Shown piece by piece: positions 53,248-61,555 of a stretch of DNA of 64,000 bases (within the stretch, counting starts at the first letter, position 1; each line of letters opens with the position of its first letter). Position numbers and translations under genes: made by a program. The notes beneath the pieces are model-generated. The model saw only the letters and a list, made by a program, of their open reading frames with translations. It was not told where the DNA came from and made no database searches. The DNA comes from an uncultured bacterium (GTDB taxonomy: Bacteria; Bacillota_I; Bacilli_A; RFN20; CAG-826), in the NCBI GenBank assembly GCA_949290395.1, contig CASERQ010000003.1, positions 1-64,000 of the forward strand, in the 5' to 3' direction.

Positions 53248-54786
53248 TTAATAATTATCCTCGTTTAATAAGTTATCCTTAACAGTATTTAAAATAATGT
53301 TAAGACGTTTTTCTACATTTGCTTTGTCTTCATCGCTAAAGACTTTTTTCTCATTAATATTTTCAAAAATCTCTGGGTTTTGCGCCTTTATTGAGTTAGA
53401 AAGTAGTTTTAATATCTTATGAACATCATTTGGTTCGACTTTATCTAACAAACCTTTTTGAGCAACATAGATATCAATAATTTCTTTAGCTGCACTTAAA
53501 GGAGTGTATTGTTTTTGTTTTAAAACTTCGGTAAGAATTGCGCCATGAGTTAAGATATTTTTTGTCGATTTATCTAAGTCGCTTCCAAAACGAGAGAAAT
53601 CAAGCATCTCATGATAATTAGCAAGAGCCATTCTTAAATCTTTTGAAACTGACTTCATAACTTTAGTTTGGGCAGCACTACCAACACGGCTAACAGATAA
53701 ACCAGAATCAATAGCAGGTCTTTGGCCTGAGTTAAACATATCGGTGTTTAAGAAAAGTTGTCCATCTGTAATTGAGATGACGTTTGTTGGAATGTAAGCG
53801 CTGATATCACCAGCTTGAGTTTCAATAATAGGAAGAGCGGTGATTGAGCCGCCTCCAAGTTCATCGGAAAGTCTACAGCTTCTTTCTAAAAGTCTTGAAT
53901 GTAAATAGAAAATATCACCAGGATAAGCTTCTCTTCCTGGGCTTCTTCTTAAAAGTAAAAGAAGTGTTCTATAAGCAACAGCATGCTTAGAAAGATCATC
54001 ATAAATAATTAAGACATCTTTTCCTTGATGCATCCAATATTCAGCAATAGAAGTAGCTGAGTAAGGAGCAAGATATTGCATTGGGGAAGGCTCAGCTGCG
54101 CTAGAGCCAACAATAGTTGTATATTTTAATGCATCAAATTTTTTAAGTTTAGCAACAATTTGGGCTAAAGATGAATTTTTTTGGCCGATTGAACAATATA
54201 CGCAATAAACATCTTTTCCTTTTTGGTTGATTATTGCATCAATTGCGATTGCAGTTTTGCCAGTTTGTCTATCACCAATTATTAATTCTCTTTGGCCTTT
54301 TCCAATAGGAATCATGGAGTCGATTGCTTTAATTCCAGTTTCAAGAGGTTCTTTAACAGATTGACGGTCCATAATTTCAGGAGCGATATTTTCAACTGGT
54401 CGATATTCAGTAGCGTTTATCTTTCCGAATCCATCAATAGGTTGACCAAGAGCGTTTACAACTCTTCCAAGCATTTCATCTCCTACTGGAACTGAAACGA
54501 GGCGTCCCGTTCTTTTACAGGTATCGCCTTCTTTTATAGTTACGTTTTCACCAAATAAAGCAACACCAAGATCTTCCTCTTCGATGTTCATAACCATTCC
54601 ATAGGCATTATTTGGAAACTCGATGAGTTCACCATACATTGCATCATCAAGACCAAAAACGGTAGCGATACAATCGCCAACACTAACAACTTGACCAACA
54701 TTAGAAGAATCTATTTTGTGTCCGTATTTATCAAGTTCATCTTTAATAATTTGAGAAAGAGAATTTAAATTATTGGTTTTTGACAT
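53248..54786 (-). CDS. atpA: ATP synthase alpha subunit
   Basis: The alpha subunit is the non-catalytic nucleotide-binding part of F1. Walker A is GDRQTGKTA, and PYSATSIAEYW, DDLSKHAVAYR and the GSAAQTKVMKSV motif follow. The ATG at 54786 is chosen because GGAGGAAG lies just upstream, giving 512 residues; a start at 54804 would add six. It overlaps the end of atpH by 17 bases. Confidence 0.97.
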   Translation of the reverse strand: MSKTNNLNSLSQIIKDELDKYGHKIDSSNVGQVVSVGDCIATVFGLDDAMYGELIEFPNNAYGMVMNIEEEDLGVALFGENVTIKEGDTCKRTGRLVSVPVGDEMLGRVVNALGQPIDGFGKINATEYRPVENIAPEIMDRQSVKEPLETGIKAIDSMIPIGKGQRELIIGDRQTGKTAIAIDAIINQKGKDVYCVYCSIGQKNSSLAQIVAKLKKFDALKYTTIVGSSAAEPSPMQYLAPYSATSIAEYWMHQGKDVLIIYDDLSKHAVAYRTLLLLLRRSPGREAYPGDIFYLHSRLLERSCRLSDELGGGSITALPIIETQAGDISAYIPTNVISITDGQLFLNTDMFNSGQRPAIDSGLSVSRVGSAAQTKVMKSVSKDLRMALANYHEMLDFSRFGSDLDKSTKNILTHGAILTEVLKQKQYTPLSAAKEIIDIYVAQKGLLDKVEPNDVHKILKLLSNSIKAQNPEIFENINEKKVFSDEDKANVEKRLNIILNTVKDNLLNEDNY

Positions 54787-55348
54787 TGTTTTCTTCCTCC
54801 CCATTATTAATGTTAGAAATTAAGCTATCTTTGATATCATCAAGACGAGATGCAATAGAATATTCGTATAATACGCCATCAACAATTACTTTTAATCCTG
54901 CAATTAAAGATTTATCAATATAAGTTTTAACAACGATTTGCTTTTTTAATTTTTTATAAAATGCAGCTTTAATATTAGAAATTTGTTCTTCGGTTAATTT
55001 AAAAGGAGAGTAGATTTTTGCTTCAGCAACATTTTCATCTTTATAAATTAATTGATCATAATAATCTCTGATTTCATCGAGTTCGGTAAGTAAATTATTA
55101 TTAACAATCATCTTTAAGAAGATTAAAACTTCTGAAACAAGAACATCTTGAAAAACATTATTAATTGTAATTTCTTTATCTTTTATTGAGTTAAAAGGTG
55201 ATTTTAAAAAGAGATATAACTCATGATTTTTCTTTAAAATCCAATCAATGAATTTTAAATTTTCACGAAAAATAGTAACGGCATGACTTTGGCAGCCGCT
55301 ATCATACAATCCTTCAGTTATTTTTTCGATGAGAGCATCTCTATTCAT
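54770..55348 (-). CDS. atpH: ATP synthase delta subunit
   Basis: Delta links the F1 head to the peripheral stalk. The 192-residue helical protein has the C-terminal pattern LIAGLKVIVDGVLYEYSIASRLDDIK, which matches the conserved end of the family (usually IGGFxxxxxxxxxDxSxxxxLxxL). Position in the operon confirms the assignment. It overlaps atpF by eight bases. Confidence 0.9.
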   Translation of the reverse strand: MNRDALIEKITEGLYDSGCQSHAVTIFRENLKFIDWILKKNHELYLFLKSPFNSIKDKEITINNVFQDVLVSEVLIFLKMIVNNNLLTELDEIRDYYDQLIYKDENVAEAKIYSPFKLTEEQISNIKAAFYKKLKKQIVVKTYIDKSLIAGLKVIVDGVLYEYSIASRLDDIKDSLISNINNGEEENNVKNQ

Positions 55349-55949
55349 TCTTATCTGATTCCTTATTTAATTCCTCAATGAATTTATTTACGTATTCGGA
55401 GTTGTCATCAATTGTTACATTACGTCCTAATATTTCTTTACTTGTAGAAATAGCAGTGGAGATAATTTCGCTCTTTGCTTCTTTAAGCATTTTGTTACGC
55501 TCATTTTCGATATCTTTATGAGCAGTTTGTTTTTGCTTTTCAATAGAAAGAGCAAGTTCTCTTTCAAGATCATTAGCTTTAGTTTCAGCGGTTTTTTGAG
55601 CGCTTTGAATGATTTCTCCAGCTTTCTTTTGCTGAACTAAAAGATAGGCATTTGCTTCATTGATTTTATTTTGAGCTTCATTAACTTTAGCTTCACTATC
55701 TTTAATGTTTTTCTCAACATAGTTTGCTCTTTCATTAAGCTTCTTTTTTAAAGGTTTATAAGCAAGCAAAACAAAAGCAATAGCAACTGCAACAAAAAGA
55801 GCAAGTTGGATAAGAGTTAACCAAAGATTTGGAAGCATGTTGTTAACAGTAAATGAAATTCTATCTTTAATCATTTCTGTATCACAACTTGATAAACTTA
55901 GTAGTGAAACTAGTGAAACACCTATGCCTAATAAAATTTTCTTAGACAT
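55341..55949 (-). CDS. atpF: ATP synthase b subunit, lipoprotein form
   Basis: The b subunit is the peripheral stalk. The first 22 residues form a signal peptide with lipobox SLSSC (C22). Then a membrane helix (about residues 45-65, LIQLALFVAVAIAFVLLAY) is followed by a long charged coiled coil (about residues 70-185). A lipid-anchored, externally starting b subunit is known from mycoplasmas; the usual Bacilli b subunit has no signal peptide. Confidence 0.93.
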   Translation of the reverse strand: MSKKILLGIGVSLVSLLSLSSCDTEMIKDRISFTVNNMLPNLWLTLIQLALFVAVAIAFVLLAYKPLKKKLNERANYVEKNIKDSEAKVNEAQNKINEANAYLLVQQKKAGEIIQSAQKTAETKANDLERELALSIEKQKQTAHKDIENERNKMLKEAKSEIISTAISTSKEILGRNVTIDDNSEYVNKFIEELNKESDKNE

Positions 55950-55957
55950 ATTTCTCC

Positions 55958-56173
55958 TTAAGCAACAACGAATGCCATTAAAATAGCGACAACAAGGATA
56001 TAAATAGCAACAGTTTCAACAAGAGCAACACCAACAATCATTGTTGTTCTGATGTCGTTAGCAGCAGAAGGATTTCTTCCAATTCCATCCATTGCTTTTG
56101 AAACTGCCCAACCTTCAGCAAGTGCAGCAATTCCCATTGCAAGACAAGCAATACCAAGACCAATAAAATTCAT
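55958..56173 (-). CDS. atpE: ATP synthase c subunit, with two ion-site glutamates
   Basis: The c subunit forms the rotor ring. The 71-residue hairpin has Glu53 in the outer helix (ALVETVAIY), the ion carrier. The inner helix has Glu20 (ALAEGWAVSK), 33 residues earlier, where Na+-type rings have Gln and H+ rings usually have Asn or Gly. The loop RNP is normal. A Thr follows Glu53. This layout equals that of the two-carboxylate Na+ ring of Fusobacterium nucleatum (E32/E65). See the finding. Confidence 0.95.
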   Translation of the reverse strand: MNFIGLGIACLAMGIAALAEGWAVSKAMDGIGRNPSAANDIRTTMIVGVALVETVAIYILVVAILMAFVVA

Positions 56174-56185
56174 AACTAATCTCCT

Positions 56186-57043
56186 TTATATACTTTTTTG
56201 TTTTTCAAGTTTTAATAAACGTTTTTGTTCTCTTCTCTCTTTTTTAGCTTTTTTATGAGCCTCTTTATGCTCTTTAGCTTCTAAGAGTTCTTGAGGTGAA
56301 ATATATTCTTGAGCAACGTTAATCATTGTTAACATTGTAAAGACTGCAAGTTGAATAGCTCCATCAAAGATATCAAAGTAAAGGTGAGCAAGTGGAGCAA
56401 TTAATGGATCAATAAACATACCCCAATATGATCCAGCTGGAGGAATAGCAGTGCTTAATCCGACATAAATTAAGGTGATAACACAATACCCAGCAAGAGC
56501 GTTACCAAATAAACGAAGAGTTAAAGACAAAACGCTACTCCACATTGTTACAAGGTTAACTGGTAAAAAGAGTGGGATAGGTTCAATGTATCTTTTAAAA
56601 TATGCCCATTTTTTGCATCTAATGGCAGTAAAGTGAGTAAGGAAAAATGTAACAAGAGCAATTGAAAGAGGGAATGCTAAATTTGAGAATGGATTAGGTA
56701 AAGCTTCTAAATAGGTTTCGCCTCCTGGTTGGAAGACGTTTGGAATACCAATCATACCAATGAAGAAACCAATAAAAATATAAAGTCCAACACAAACTAT
56801 ATATCCACCAAATCCTTCAAAAGCAGGACCCATAAGATTTTTAACCCATTTATCAGCGAAATTGACAACTGTTTCAACAAGATTTAAAAATCCACTTGGC
56901 TTTTTTAAAGGATCGTAATGTCTAAGTTTGATTTTTACAACAACAGCAATTATCAAGACAATTAAAAGAGCGAGAATACTTGATAAGAATTCAGGCGGTA
57001 ATGTATTCCATGAAAGTGGTGCTATAACTTTTCCAAAATCCAT
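56186..57043 (-). CDS. atpB: ATP synthase a subunit with basic C-terminal tail
   Basis: The a subunit holds the ion half-channels next to the c ring. Membrane helices contain LRLFGNALAGYCVI with the essential Arg, and the final helix is IQLAVFTMLTMINVAQEYI. A tail of about 35 residues rich in Lys, Glu and Arg (KEHKEAHKKAKKERREQKR) follows and is not part of the typical family. No atpI gene precedes it. GAGGT lies upstream of the ATG. Confidence 0.95.
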   Translation of the reverse strand: MDFGKVIAPLSWNTLPPEFLSSILALLIVLIIAVVVKIKLRHYDPLKKPSGFLNLVETVVNFADKWVKNLMGPAFEGFGGYIVCVGLYIFIGFFIGMIGIPNVFQPGGETYLEALPNPFSNLAFPLSIALVTFFLTHFTAIRCKKWAYFKRYIEPIPLFLPVNLVTMWSSVLSLTLRLFGNALAGYCVITLIYVGLSTAIPPAGSYWGMFIDPLIAPLAHLYFDIFDGAIQLAVFTMLTMINVAQEYISPQELLEAKEHKEAHKKAKKERREQKRLLKLEKQKSI

Positions 57044-57066
57044 AAAGATACCTCGTGCTATGCACT

Positions 57067-57095
57067 AATTTACTCTTATCAATATGAGTTGTAAA
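57067..57095 (-). promoter_or_regulatory. promoter of the atp operon
   Basis: On the minus strand TTTACA (57090-57095), a 17-base spacer and TAAATT (57067-57072) lie before a short leader with GTGC-ata-GCAC and a GAGGT ribosome site. Confidence 0.6.
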
Positions 57096-57167
57096 GAGTT
57101 TTAATAATATATTATTAAAAAGTGTGTCAGTTATTTAATTTACGGCATAAAAGTAAATGATATTTTG

Positions 57168-57189
57168 AAAAATCTCGCAAAACTTAAGT
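57168..57189 (-). repeat. dispersed intergenic 22-bp repeat, copy 5
   Basis: On the minus strand it reads ACTTAAGTTTTGC followed by GAGATTTTT. It lies between two divergent units. Confidence 0.68.
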
Positions 57190-57502
57190 ATTTTTATTAA
57201 AATCGTTATTTTAGATTAGTTATGAAAGTTTATTTTGTTTCTAATGAAACTAAAAATATAAAAGATCTTTTTCTATACGGCTATAATTTTTGAGTAAACT
57301 TCTTTACGCTTTCTTGCTAAAAAATTAATAAAAATGTAAAAGTTTAAATTCGTGTTGCTTCATAACGATGGAATATTAATTTAAGGAAGCAAAAGAAGAA
57401 TCTTTAAATTAAAAGTATCTCTTGGTTTTAACCACTAAAAAACAAAAATATTTTGTTGCTACCAAAATTTTTAACTTGTGCAATAATTAATACGAACAAG
57501 TT

Positions 57503-59581
57503 ATGAAAAGAAAGTTACTTTATGTCATATCTTTATCTTTAATGCTAACAGGAATCTCTTCCTGTAGTCTTTTTGAAGAGCAAGATAAGCCTAGTGAAAA
57601 TAATGTTATTGAAGCAGTAGGCATTGTAATTGATGATAAAACGGTCCATTTAAATGGATTTGAAACCTATCAAGTTAAATATACAATTTCGCCATTAAAT
57701 ACTACACAAACTGAAGTCACGTATGAGCTTTCTAACGACAGAGTTTGTACAATTGATTCAAATGGTTTAATTACAGCAAACAATGTTAATGGAAGTGTTG
57801 ATTTAACAATCAGAGTTAAAGATAACCCAATTGTTTCTAATACAGTTAAAATTGTTGTCACTAAAATTGGTTTAGTAGAAGAAATTATTCCTTCTATAGA
57901 TTCATTTGATTTTTATTTTGTTAATCAAGAGATTTCTTTTACTTATGATGTTTTACCAAAATATGCAACATATAAAGATTTAAATATTTATGTAGAAGAT
58001 ACTAACGTTGCTTATTTAAATGATGAAAAAACTGCTTTAATTGCTAAAAATCCTGGCAGAACTAACCTCGTTTTTGAAACTTTAGATGAATATTCTGATA
58101 TAACAGTTAAAGTTCCTATTATATTTGATACTTCTATGGTTGAAAATTTAGTACCAGAAGAAGCCAATGATCCAACAAAGTTTTTAACATATAAAGAATT
58201 AAAGGATACAGGAGATGTTGATGTTCTTCCTTCAACAGCGACAAAAGATAATCCAAATAAAGTCATGGTAATTCCTGTTGAATTTAGTGACTATACTTTT
58301 GATTCTGTTTATGGAGTTGATAACGGCGAAGAAAGAATTAAAGAAGATTTAGATATCGCGTTTAATGGAACAAATGAAGAAACAAATTATTGGGAAAGCG
58401 TTTCCTCTTATTTTGAAAAATCAAGTTATGATAAAGAATATTTAGATTTTGACATCATGGATGTTTATAAGAGCGAAGTGAGTTCGACTGACATTAGTAA
58501 GAACCAAAATCTGGGATTAATGGAAATTGCTAATCTTATTTTGGACGCTCTTAATTACACTGAAACTAATGCTCAAAATATTACACTTTCTGATTATGAC
58601 ATCGATAAAGATGGAAAATATGATTCAATTTGGTTTGTTTATAGCTGTCCAAATTATTCTAATATGCCACGCCTTGATCAAAACGAAAATTTTTGGGCTT
58701 TTGTAACAAGTGTTGAAGAAACAAAAGAAGGCACACCTGAAAATCCTGCTTTAAATCAATTTGGCTGGGCAAGTTATGATTTTATGTATGGTCAAGGAAT
58801 GGATAAAATTGATACTCATACTTATATTCATGAAACCGGTCACTTATTTGGTTTAAATGATTATTACAATTATACTAATGAAAATTCACCACTTGGCGCT
58901 TATGACATGCAAGATAACAATGTTGGAGATCATAATGCATGGACAAAAGCAGCTTTGGGATGGGTTAATCCTATAATTTATGATTCATCTAAAAATAAGA
59001 TTGCAAAAGTACATTTAGATCCTAATGATCAAGCAGGCAGTGCACTTTTTATAACTAACAATTATGAAAATAGTGTTTTTGATGAATATCTTGTTTTAGA
59101 ATTATATTCTCCAAAAGGTTTAAATGAGCTTGATGCAGAGACAGCTTATAGCGCAATAGGAAGAATGCCTAATTCTTATGGCGTCAAAATGTATCACGTT
59201 GATTCAAGACTAATAACTGGCACCACAACCTATGGACAAAACTATTATGATTTATCACTTTTAAAGAATGGTAAGCCAAATATACAGTTAGAAATAGGAG
59301 CTTCGAATACAAATGATTATTCAAGAAACTATACAATTGAACTTTTTAATCAAATCACTTTGATTTCTTCTAATCCAACATATGCTCCATATCTTGAAAG
59401 ATTCTATCCTTATAGCGCTAATGATTTCTTCCAAACAGGTGATGTTTTCGATATGGAAACTTACAAATATTATACTTATAGAGAAAGTGGTTTATTAAAT
59501 GATGGGACTGCTTTAAATGTTAAAATTACTTTTGAAAATGTTTCAAGAGAAGGCGCAGATATCCTTATTGAAACTATTTAA
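57503..59581 (+). CDS. secreted M6-type (immune inhibitor A-like) metalloprotease lipoprotein
   Basis: The signal peptide ends in lipobox ISSC (about residues 18-21). A Big2/Ig-like domain follows (SNDRVCTIDSNGLITANNVNGSVDL in part, residues 70-100), then the peptidase region. The zinc motif is HETGH (443-447) inside YIHETGHLFGLNDYYN, as in M6 peptidases. The Ca-binding-like DYDIDKDGKYDSIWFVYS precedes it. The 692-residue enzyme is predicted to act outside the cell on proteins. There is no ribosome site in the nine or so bases after a likely start site. Confidence 0.88.
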   Translation: MKRKLLYVISLSLMLTGISSCSLFEEQDKPSENNVIEAVGIVIDDKTVHLNGFETYQVKYTISPLNTTQTEVTYELSNDRVCTIDSNGLITANNVNGSVDLTIRVKDNPIVSNTVKIVVTKIGLVEEIIPSIDSFDFYFVNQEISFTYDVLPKYATYKDLNIYVEDTNVAYLNDEKTALIAKNPGRTNLVFETLDEYSDITVKVPIIFDTSMVENLVPEEANDPTKFLTYKELKDTGDVDVLPSTATKDNPNKVMVIPVEFSDYTFDSVYGVDNGEERIKEDLDIAFNGTNEETNYWESVSSYFEKSSYDKEYLDFDIMDVYKSEVSSTDISKNQNLGLMEIANLILDALNYTETNAQNITLSDYDIDKDGKYDSIWFVYSCPNYSNMPRLDQNENFWAFVTSVEETKEGTPENPALNQFGWASYDFMYGQGMDKIDTHTYIHETGHLFGLNDYYNYTNENSPLGAYDMQDNNVGDHNAWTKAALGWVNPIIYDSSKNKIAKVHLDPNDQAGSALFITNNYENSVFDEYLVLELYSPKGLNELDAETAYSAIGRMPNSYGVKMYHVDSRLITGTTTYGQNYYDLSLLKNGKPNIQLEIGASNTNDYSRNYTIELFNQITLISSNPTYAPYLERFYPYSANDFFQTGDVFDMETYKYYTYRESGLLNDGTALNVKITFENVSREGADILIETI

Positions 59582-59618
59582 TTAAATTAAAATATCTTAA
59601 AAAAAGGTATGAAGTGGT

Positions 59619-59668
59619 AGCAGCAAATTTTTTTCAAAATCGATAAAAATTTTGTTGCTTTTACTTTT
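59619..59668 (+). terminator. probable terminator of the protease gene
   Basis: AGCAGCAAATTTTT pairs imperfectly (one wobble and one bulge) with AAAAATTTTGTTGCT, followed by TTTTACTTTT. It overlaps the -35 region of the tRNA promoter. Confidence 0.5.
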
Positions 59669-59682
59669 CCTTATGATATACT
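59655..59682 (+). promoter_or_regulatory. promoter of the tRNA cluster
   Basis: TTGCTT at 59655-59660, a 16-base spacer and TGATATACT (extended -10, TATACT at 59677-59682) lie 31 bases before the first tRNA. Confidence 0.65.
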
Positions 59683-59713
59683 TTAAAAGCACGTGAGAAA
59701 ACGTGATTAAATT

Positions 59714-59787
59714 GGGTCCTTAGTTAAATGGGATAACGTTAGCTTTGCAAGCTTAAGTTAGGAGTTCGATTCTCCTAGGATCCACCA
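59714..59787 (+). tRNA. tRNA-Ala (TGC)
   Basis: Acceptor GGGTCCT/AGGATCC, D stem GTTA/TAAC, anticodon loop TTTGCAA (TGC), T arm AGGAG-TTCGATT-CTCCT, CCA encoded. The anticodon stem TTAGC/GCTTA has one T-T mismatch at its second pair. Confidence 0.92.
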
Positions 59788-59796
59788 TTTATTTAT

Positions 59797-59873
59797 GGCA
59801 GCGTAGCTCAGTTGGTTAGAGCAGTCGGCTCATACCCGGCGCGTCGGTGGTTCGAGTCCACTCGCTGCTACCA
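59797..59873 (+). tRNA. tRNA-Met (CAT), elongator
   Basis: Acceptor GGCAGCG/CGCTGCT, anticodon loop CTCATAC (CAT), CCA encoded. The acceptor and loop resemble elongator tRNA-Met of Bacilli. Confidence 0.9.
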
Positions 59874-59899
59874 TCAAAAAAGAACATTGTTAACCGAAT

Positions 59900-59975
59900 G
59901 GACTCTTAGCGCAATGGTTAGAGCTATCGGCCCATAACCGATCGGTTACAGGTTCGAGTCCTGTAGAGTCCACCA
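59900..59975 (+). tRNA. tRNA-Ile2 (CAT, probably lysidine-modified) with C33
   Basis: Acceptor GGACTCT/AGAGTCC, discriminator A, anticodon stem ATCGG/CCGAT, T arm ACAGG-TTCGAGT-CCTGT, CCA encoded. The pattern GGAC...GTCCACCA matches tRNA-Ile2 of Bacilli rather than Met. The anticodon loop is CCCATAA, so base 33 is C instead of the nearly universal T, and the D stem has a G-A mismatch. See the finding. Confidence 0.85.
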
Positions 59976-59981
59976 TTAGTC

Positions 59982-60072
59982 GGAGAAATACTCAAGTGGT
60001 TGAAGAGGATGGTCTTGAAAACCATTAGTAGGTGCAAGCCTAGCGCGAGTTCGAATCTCGCTTTCTCCGCCA
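59982..60072 (+). tRNA. tRNA-Ser (TGA)
   Basis: Class II tRNA of 91 bases with long variable arm. Acceptor GGAGAAA/TTTCTCC, anticodon stem ATGGT/ACCAT with loop CTTGAAA (TGA), discriminator G, CCA encoded. Confidence 0.95.
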
Positions 60073-60101
60073 GTGTGAAAGTAATCTTCTTATAAATATA
60101 T

Positions 60102-60178
<77 letters not shown>

Positions 60179-60192
60179 ATCTTAAATTTATC

Positions 60193-60220
60193 GGTTTGAG
60201 TTAGTTCAAACCTTTTTTTA
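60193..60220 (+). terminator. terminator of the tRNA cluster
   Basis: GGTTTGA-GTTAGT-TCAAACC is followed by a run of seven T. Confidence 0.85.
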
Positions 60221-60525
60221 TACTCTTTTAGCAGTTTTCAAATTTGAAGTTGCAACTGCAAAAAGTCATCTAATTTGCCAAAATCCTCGCAAAACTAAAC
60301 TATTTTTGTCGTTACTACAGTTCGAACTTATCTAAAAGTTCACTATTTTTGGATTTGAACCCTTTTATTTTAAATCTGACAGATAATGTTTATTCGATTG
60401 TTGAAACGGTGGTTTTTGATGAATAAAAAATAACTGACGCTTTGTTTTTAAAGCTAACTTTTTATTTTATATAAAAAAATTCACACTAATATTAAAGTAC
60501 GAAGTAGAACTTTAGGAGAGAATTT
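60221..60525. other. intergenic region before the decayed marR gene
   Basis: No gene is seen. A nested palindrome GCAGTT(TTCAAATTTGAA)...AACTGC lies at 60231-60259, repeat copy 6 at 60280-60301, and a hairpin GAACTT-atctaa-AAGTTC at 60324-60341 followed by ACTATTTTT. Segments resembling tRNA T-arms (GTTCGAAC at 60320, GGATTTGAACCC at 60351) are too short to call. Confidence 0.7.
60280..60301 (-). repeat. dispersed intergenic 22-bp repeat, copy 6
   Basis: On the minus strand it reads AGTTTAGTTTTGC followed by GAGGATTTT. Confidence 0.7.
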
Positions 60526-60952
60526 ATGGAACAAAAAGAATTCTTTTATCGATTTAGTAAAGCGATGTATCACATTGATGCAATCTACGATAACCTAGCT
60601 AAAAAGACCAAAGTATCAATCAATATGCTTTGGATTTTATATGCTCTTGATGACGGCAAAGCACATTCGCAAAAAGATATTTGTTACGACTGGTCATTGC
60701 CAAAAAGCACTGTTAATACTTTAGTTTTAAATCTTAAAAAGAATGAATATATAACTCTTGTTCAAATTAAAGGAACTAAAAGAGATTTAGCCATTGAATT
60801 AACAGAAAAAGAAAAAAATATGTTAAAGATATAACAAAATATTTAAATGAATTCGAAAAATAAGTTTATTCAAAACTTAGTTTTGAATTAGAAAACTTTT
60901 TAAATAACTTTGAAAACTTAGAAAATGCATATAATGAGGTAGATTCTAAATG
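60526..60952 (+). pseudogene. MarR-family regulator, disrupted by a frameshift and a stop
   Basis: The intact frame gives 102 residues with a winged-helix domain (KAHSQKDICYDWSLPKSTVNTLVLNLKK, in part). It stops at 60834 after a run of seven A (60812-60818). Adding one A would continue as EKKYVKDITKYLNEFEK, reach a TAA at 60861, and then continue as VYSKLSFELENFLNNFENLENAYNEVDSK (in part) to a TGA at 60950-60952 that overlaps the next gene's ATG. This tail is the dimerisation helix expected in MarR proteins. So two lesions separate it from a full gene. The truncated product may still bind DNA but would lack the dimer helix. Ribosome site TAGGAGAG. Confidence 0.8.
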
Positions 60953-61540
60953 AAAAAATGTATTTTAATGTGTGCTTCGATGTTGTTGCTTTCCTTGTTC
61001 ACTTCTTGTGGAGAGCAAACTACAGTTCCTGAAGAAAATGAAGATATTAACAATCAAGATTCTTCTAGTTTGATTCTTTATTTTTCTGCAACTGGCACAA
61101 CACAAGGTGTAGCAAATAAGATGAAAGAAGCTTTTGCTAGTGATATAGAAGAAATTGTTCCAGTTACGCCATATACGGATGAAGATTTAAATTATAGAGA
61201 TGATTCTTCAAGAGCCAATATTGAGCAAAATGATCCTAATGCTAGACCAGAATATGTTCCTTTAACATCTTCTGTTTTAGATTACGACAATATTTTTATT
61301 GGTTATCCTATATGGCATGGAAGATTACCTAAAATCATATATTCATTATTTGATGATTATGATTTAAGCAATAAAACAATTTTTCCATTTTGTACTTCAG
61401 GAAGTACTGGCATATCAACAAGCGTAAATGAAATTAAAGAATTAGAACCAAATGTAAATGTATTAGATGGGAGAAGATTTGTAAGTAATGTTAGTGCTGA
61501 AGAAATTTCTTCATGGGTTAACGGATTAAATATATTTTAA
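60950..61540 (+). CDS. flavodoxin-like lipoprotein
   Basis: A signal peptide with lipobox FTSC (about residues 17-20) is followed by an acidic linker and a flavodoxin domain. The FMN phosphate loop is YFSATGTTQGVA, and the later GYPIWHGRLP and PFCTSGSTGI blocks match the flavodoxin_4 family. 196 residues. It probably acts as an extracytoplasmic FMN electron carrier or reductase. Its ATG overlaps the TGA of the original marR gene. Confidence 0.85.
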   Translation: MKKCILMCASMLLLSLFTSCGEQTTVPEENEDINNQDSSSLILYFSATGTTQGVANKMKEAFASDIEEIVPVTPYTDEDLNYRDDSSRANIEQNDPNARPEYVPLTSSVLDYDNIFIGYPIWHGRLPKIIYSLFDDYDLSNKTIFPFCTSGSTGISTSVNEIKELEPNVNVLDGRRFVSNVSAEEISSWVNGLNIF

Positions 61541-61555
61541 AGGAAGGAAAAAATT

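Larger units (their letters stand above)
57044..57502. other. 459-bp intergenic region between the atp operon and the protease gene
   Basis: No gene is seen. It holds the atp promoter, a 22-bp palindrome of A and T at 57099-57120 just upstream of the -35, repeat copy 5 at 57168-57189, and a TTGCTTC/GAAGCAA inverted pair (57355-57361, 57386-57392). The rest is AT-rich without clear structure. Confidence 0.8.

Noticed and set aside
57444-59624. GTTGCTACC before and GGTAGCAGC after the M6 protease gene look like an inverted repeat flanking a mobile unit
   Set aside because: Only about 12 bases match, the right copy is part of a terminator-like hairpin, and no integrase or target duplication is present.
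60320-60362. tRNA T-arm-like strings GTTCGAAC and GGATTTGAACCC as a further tRNA pseudogene
   Set aside because: No matching D-arm, anticodon arm or acceptor stem could be paired around them.
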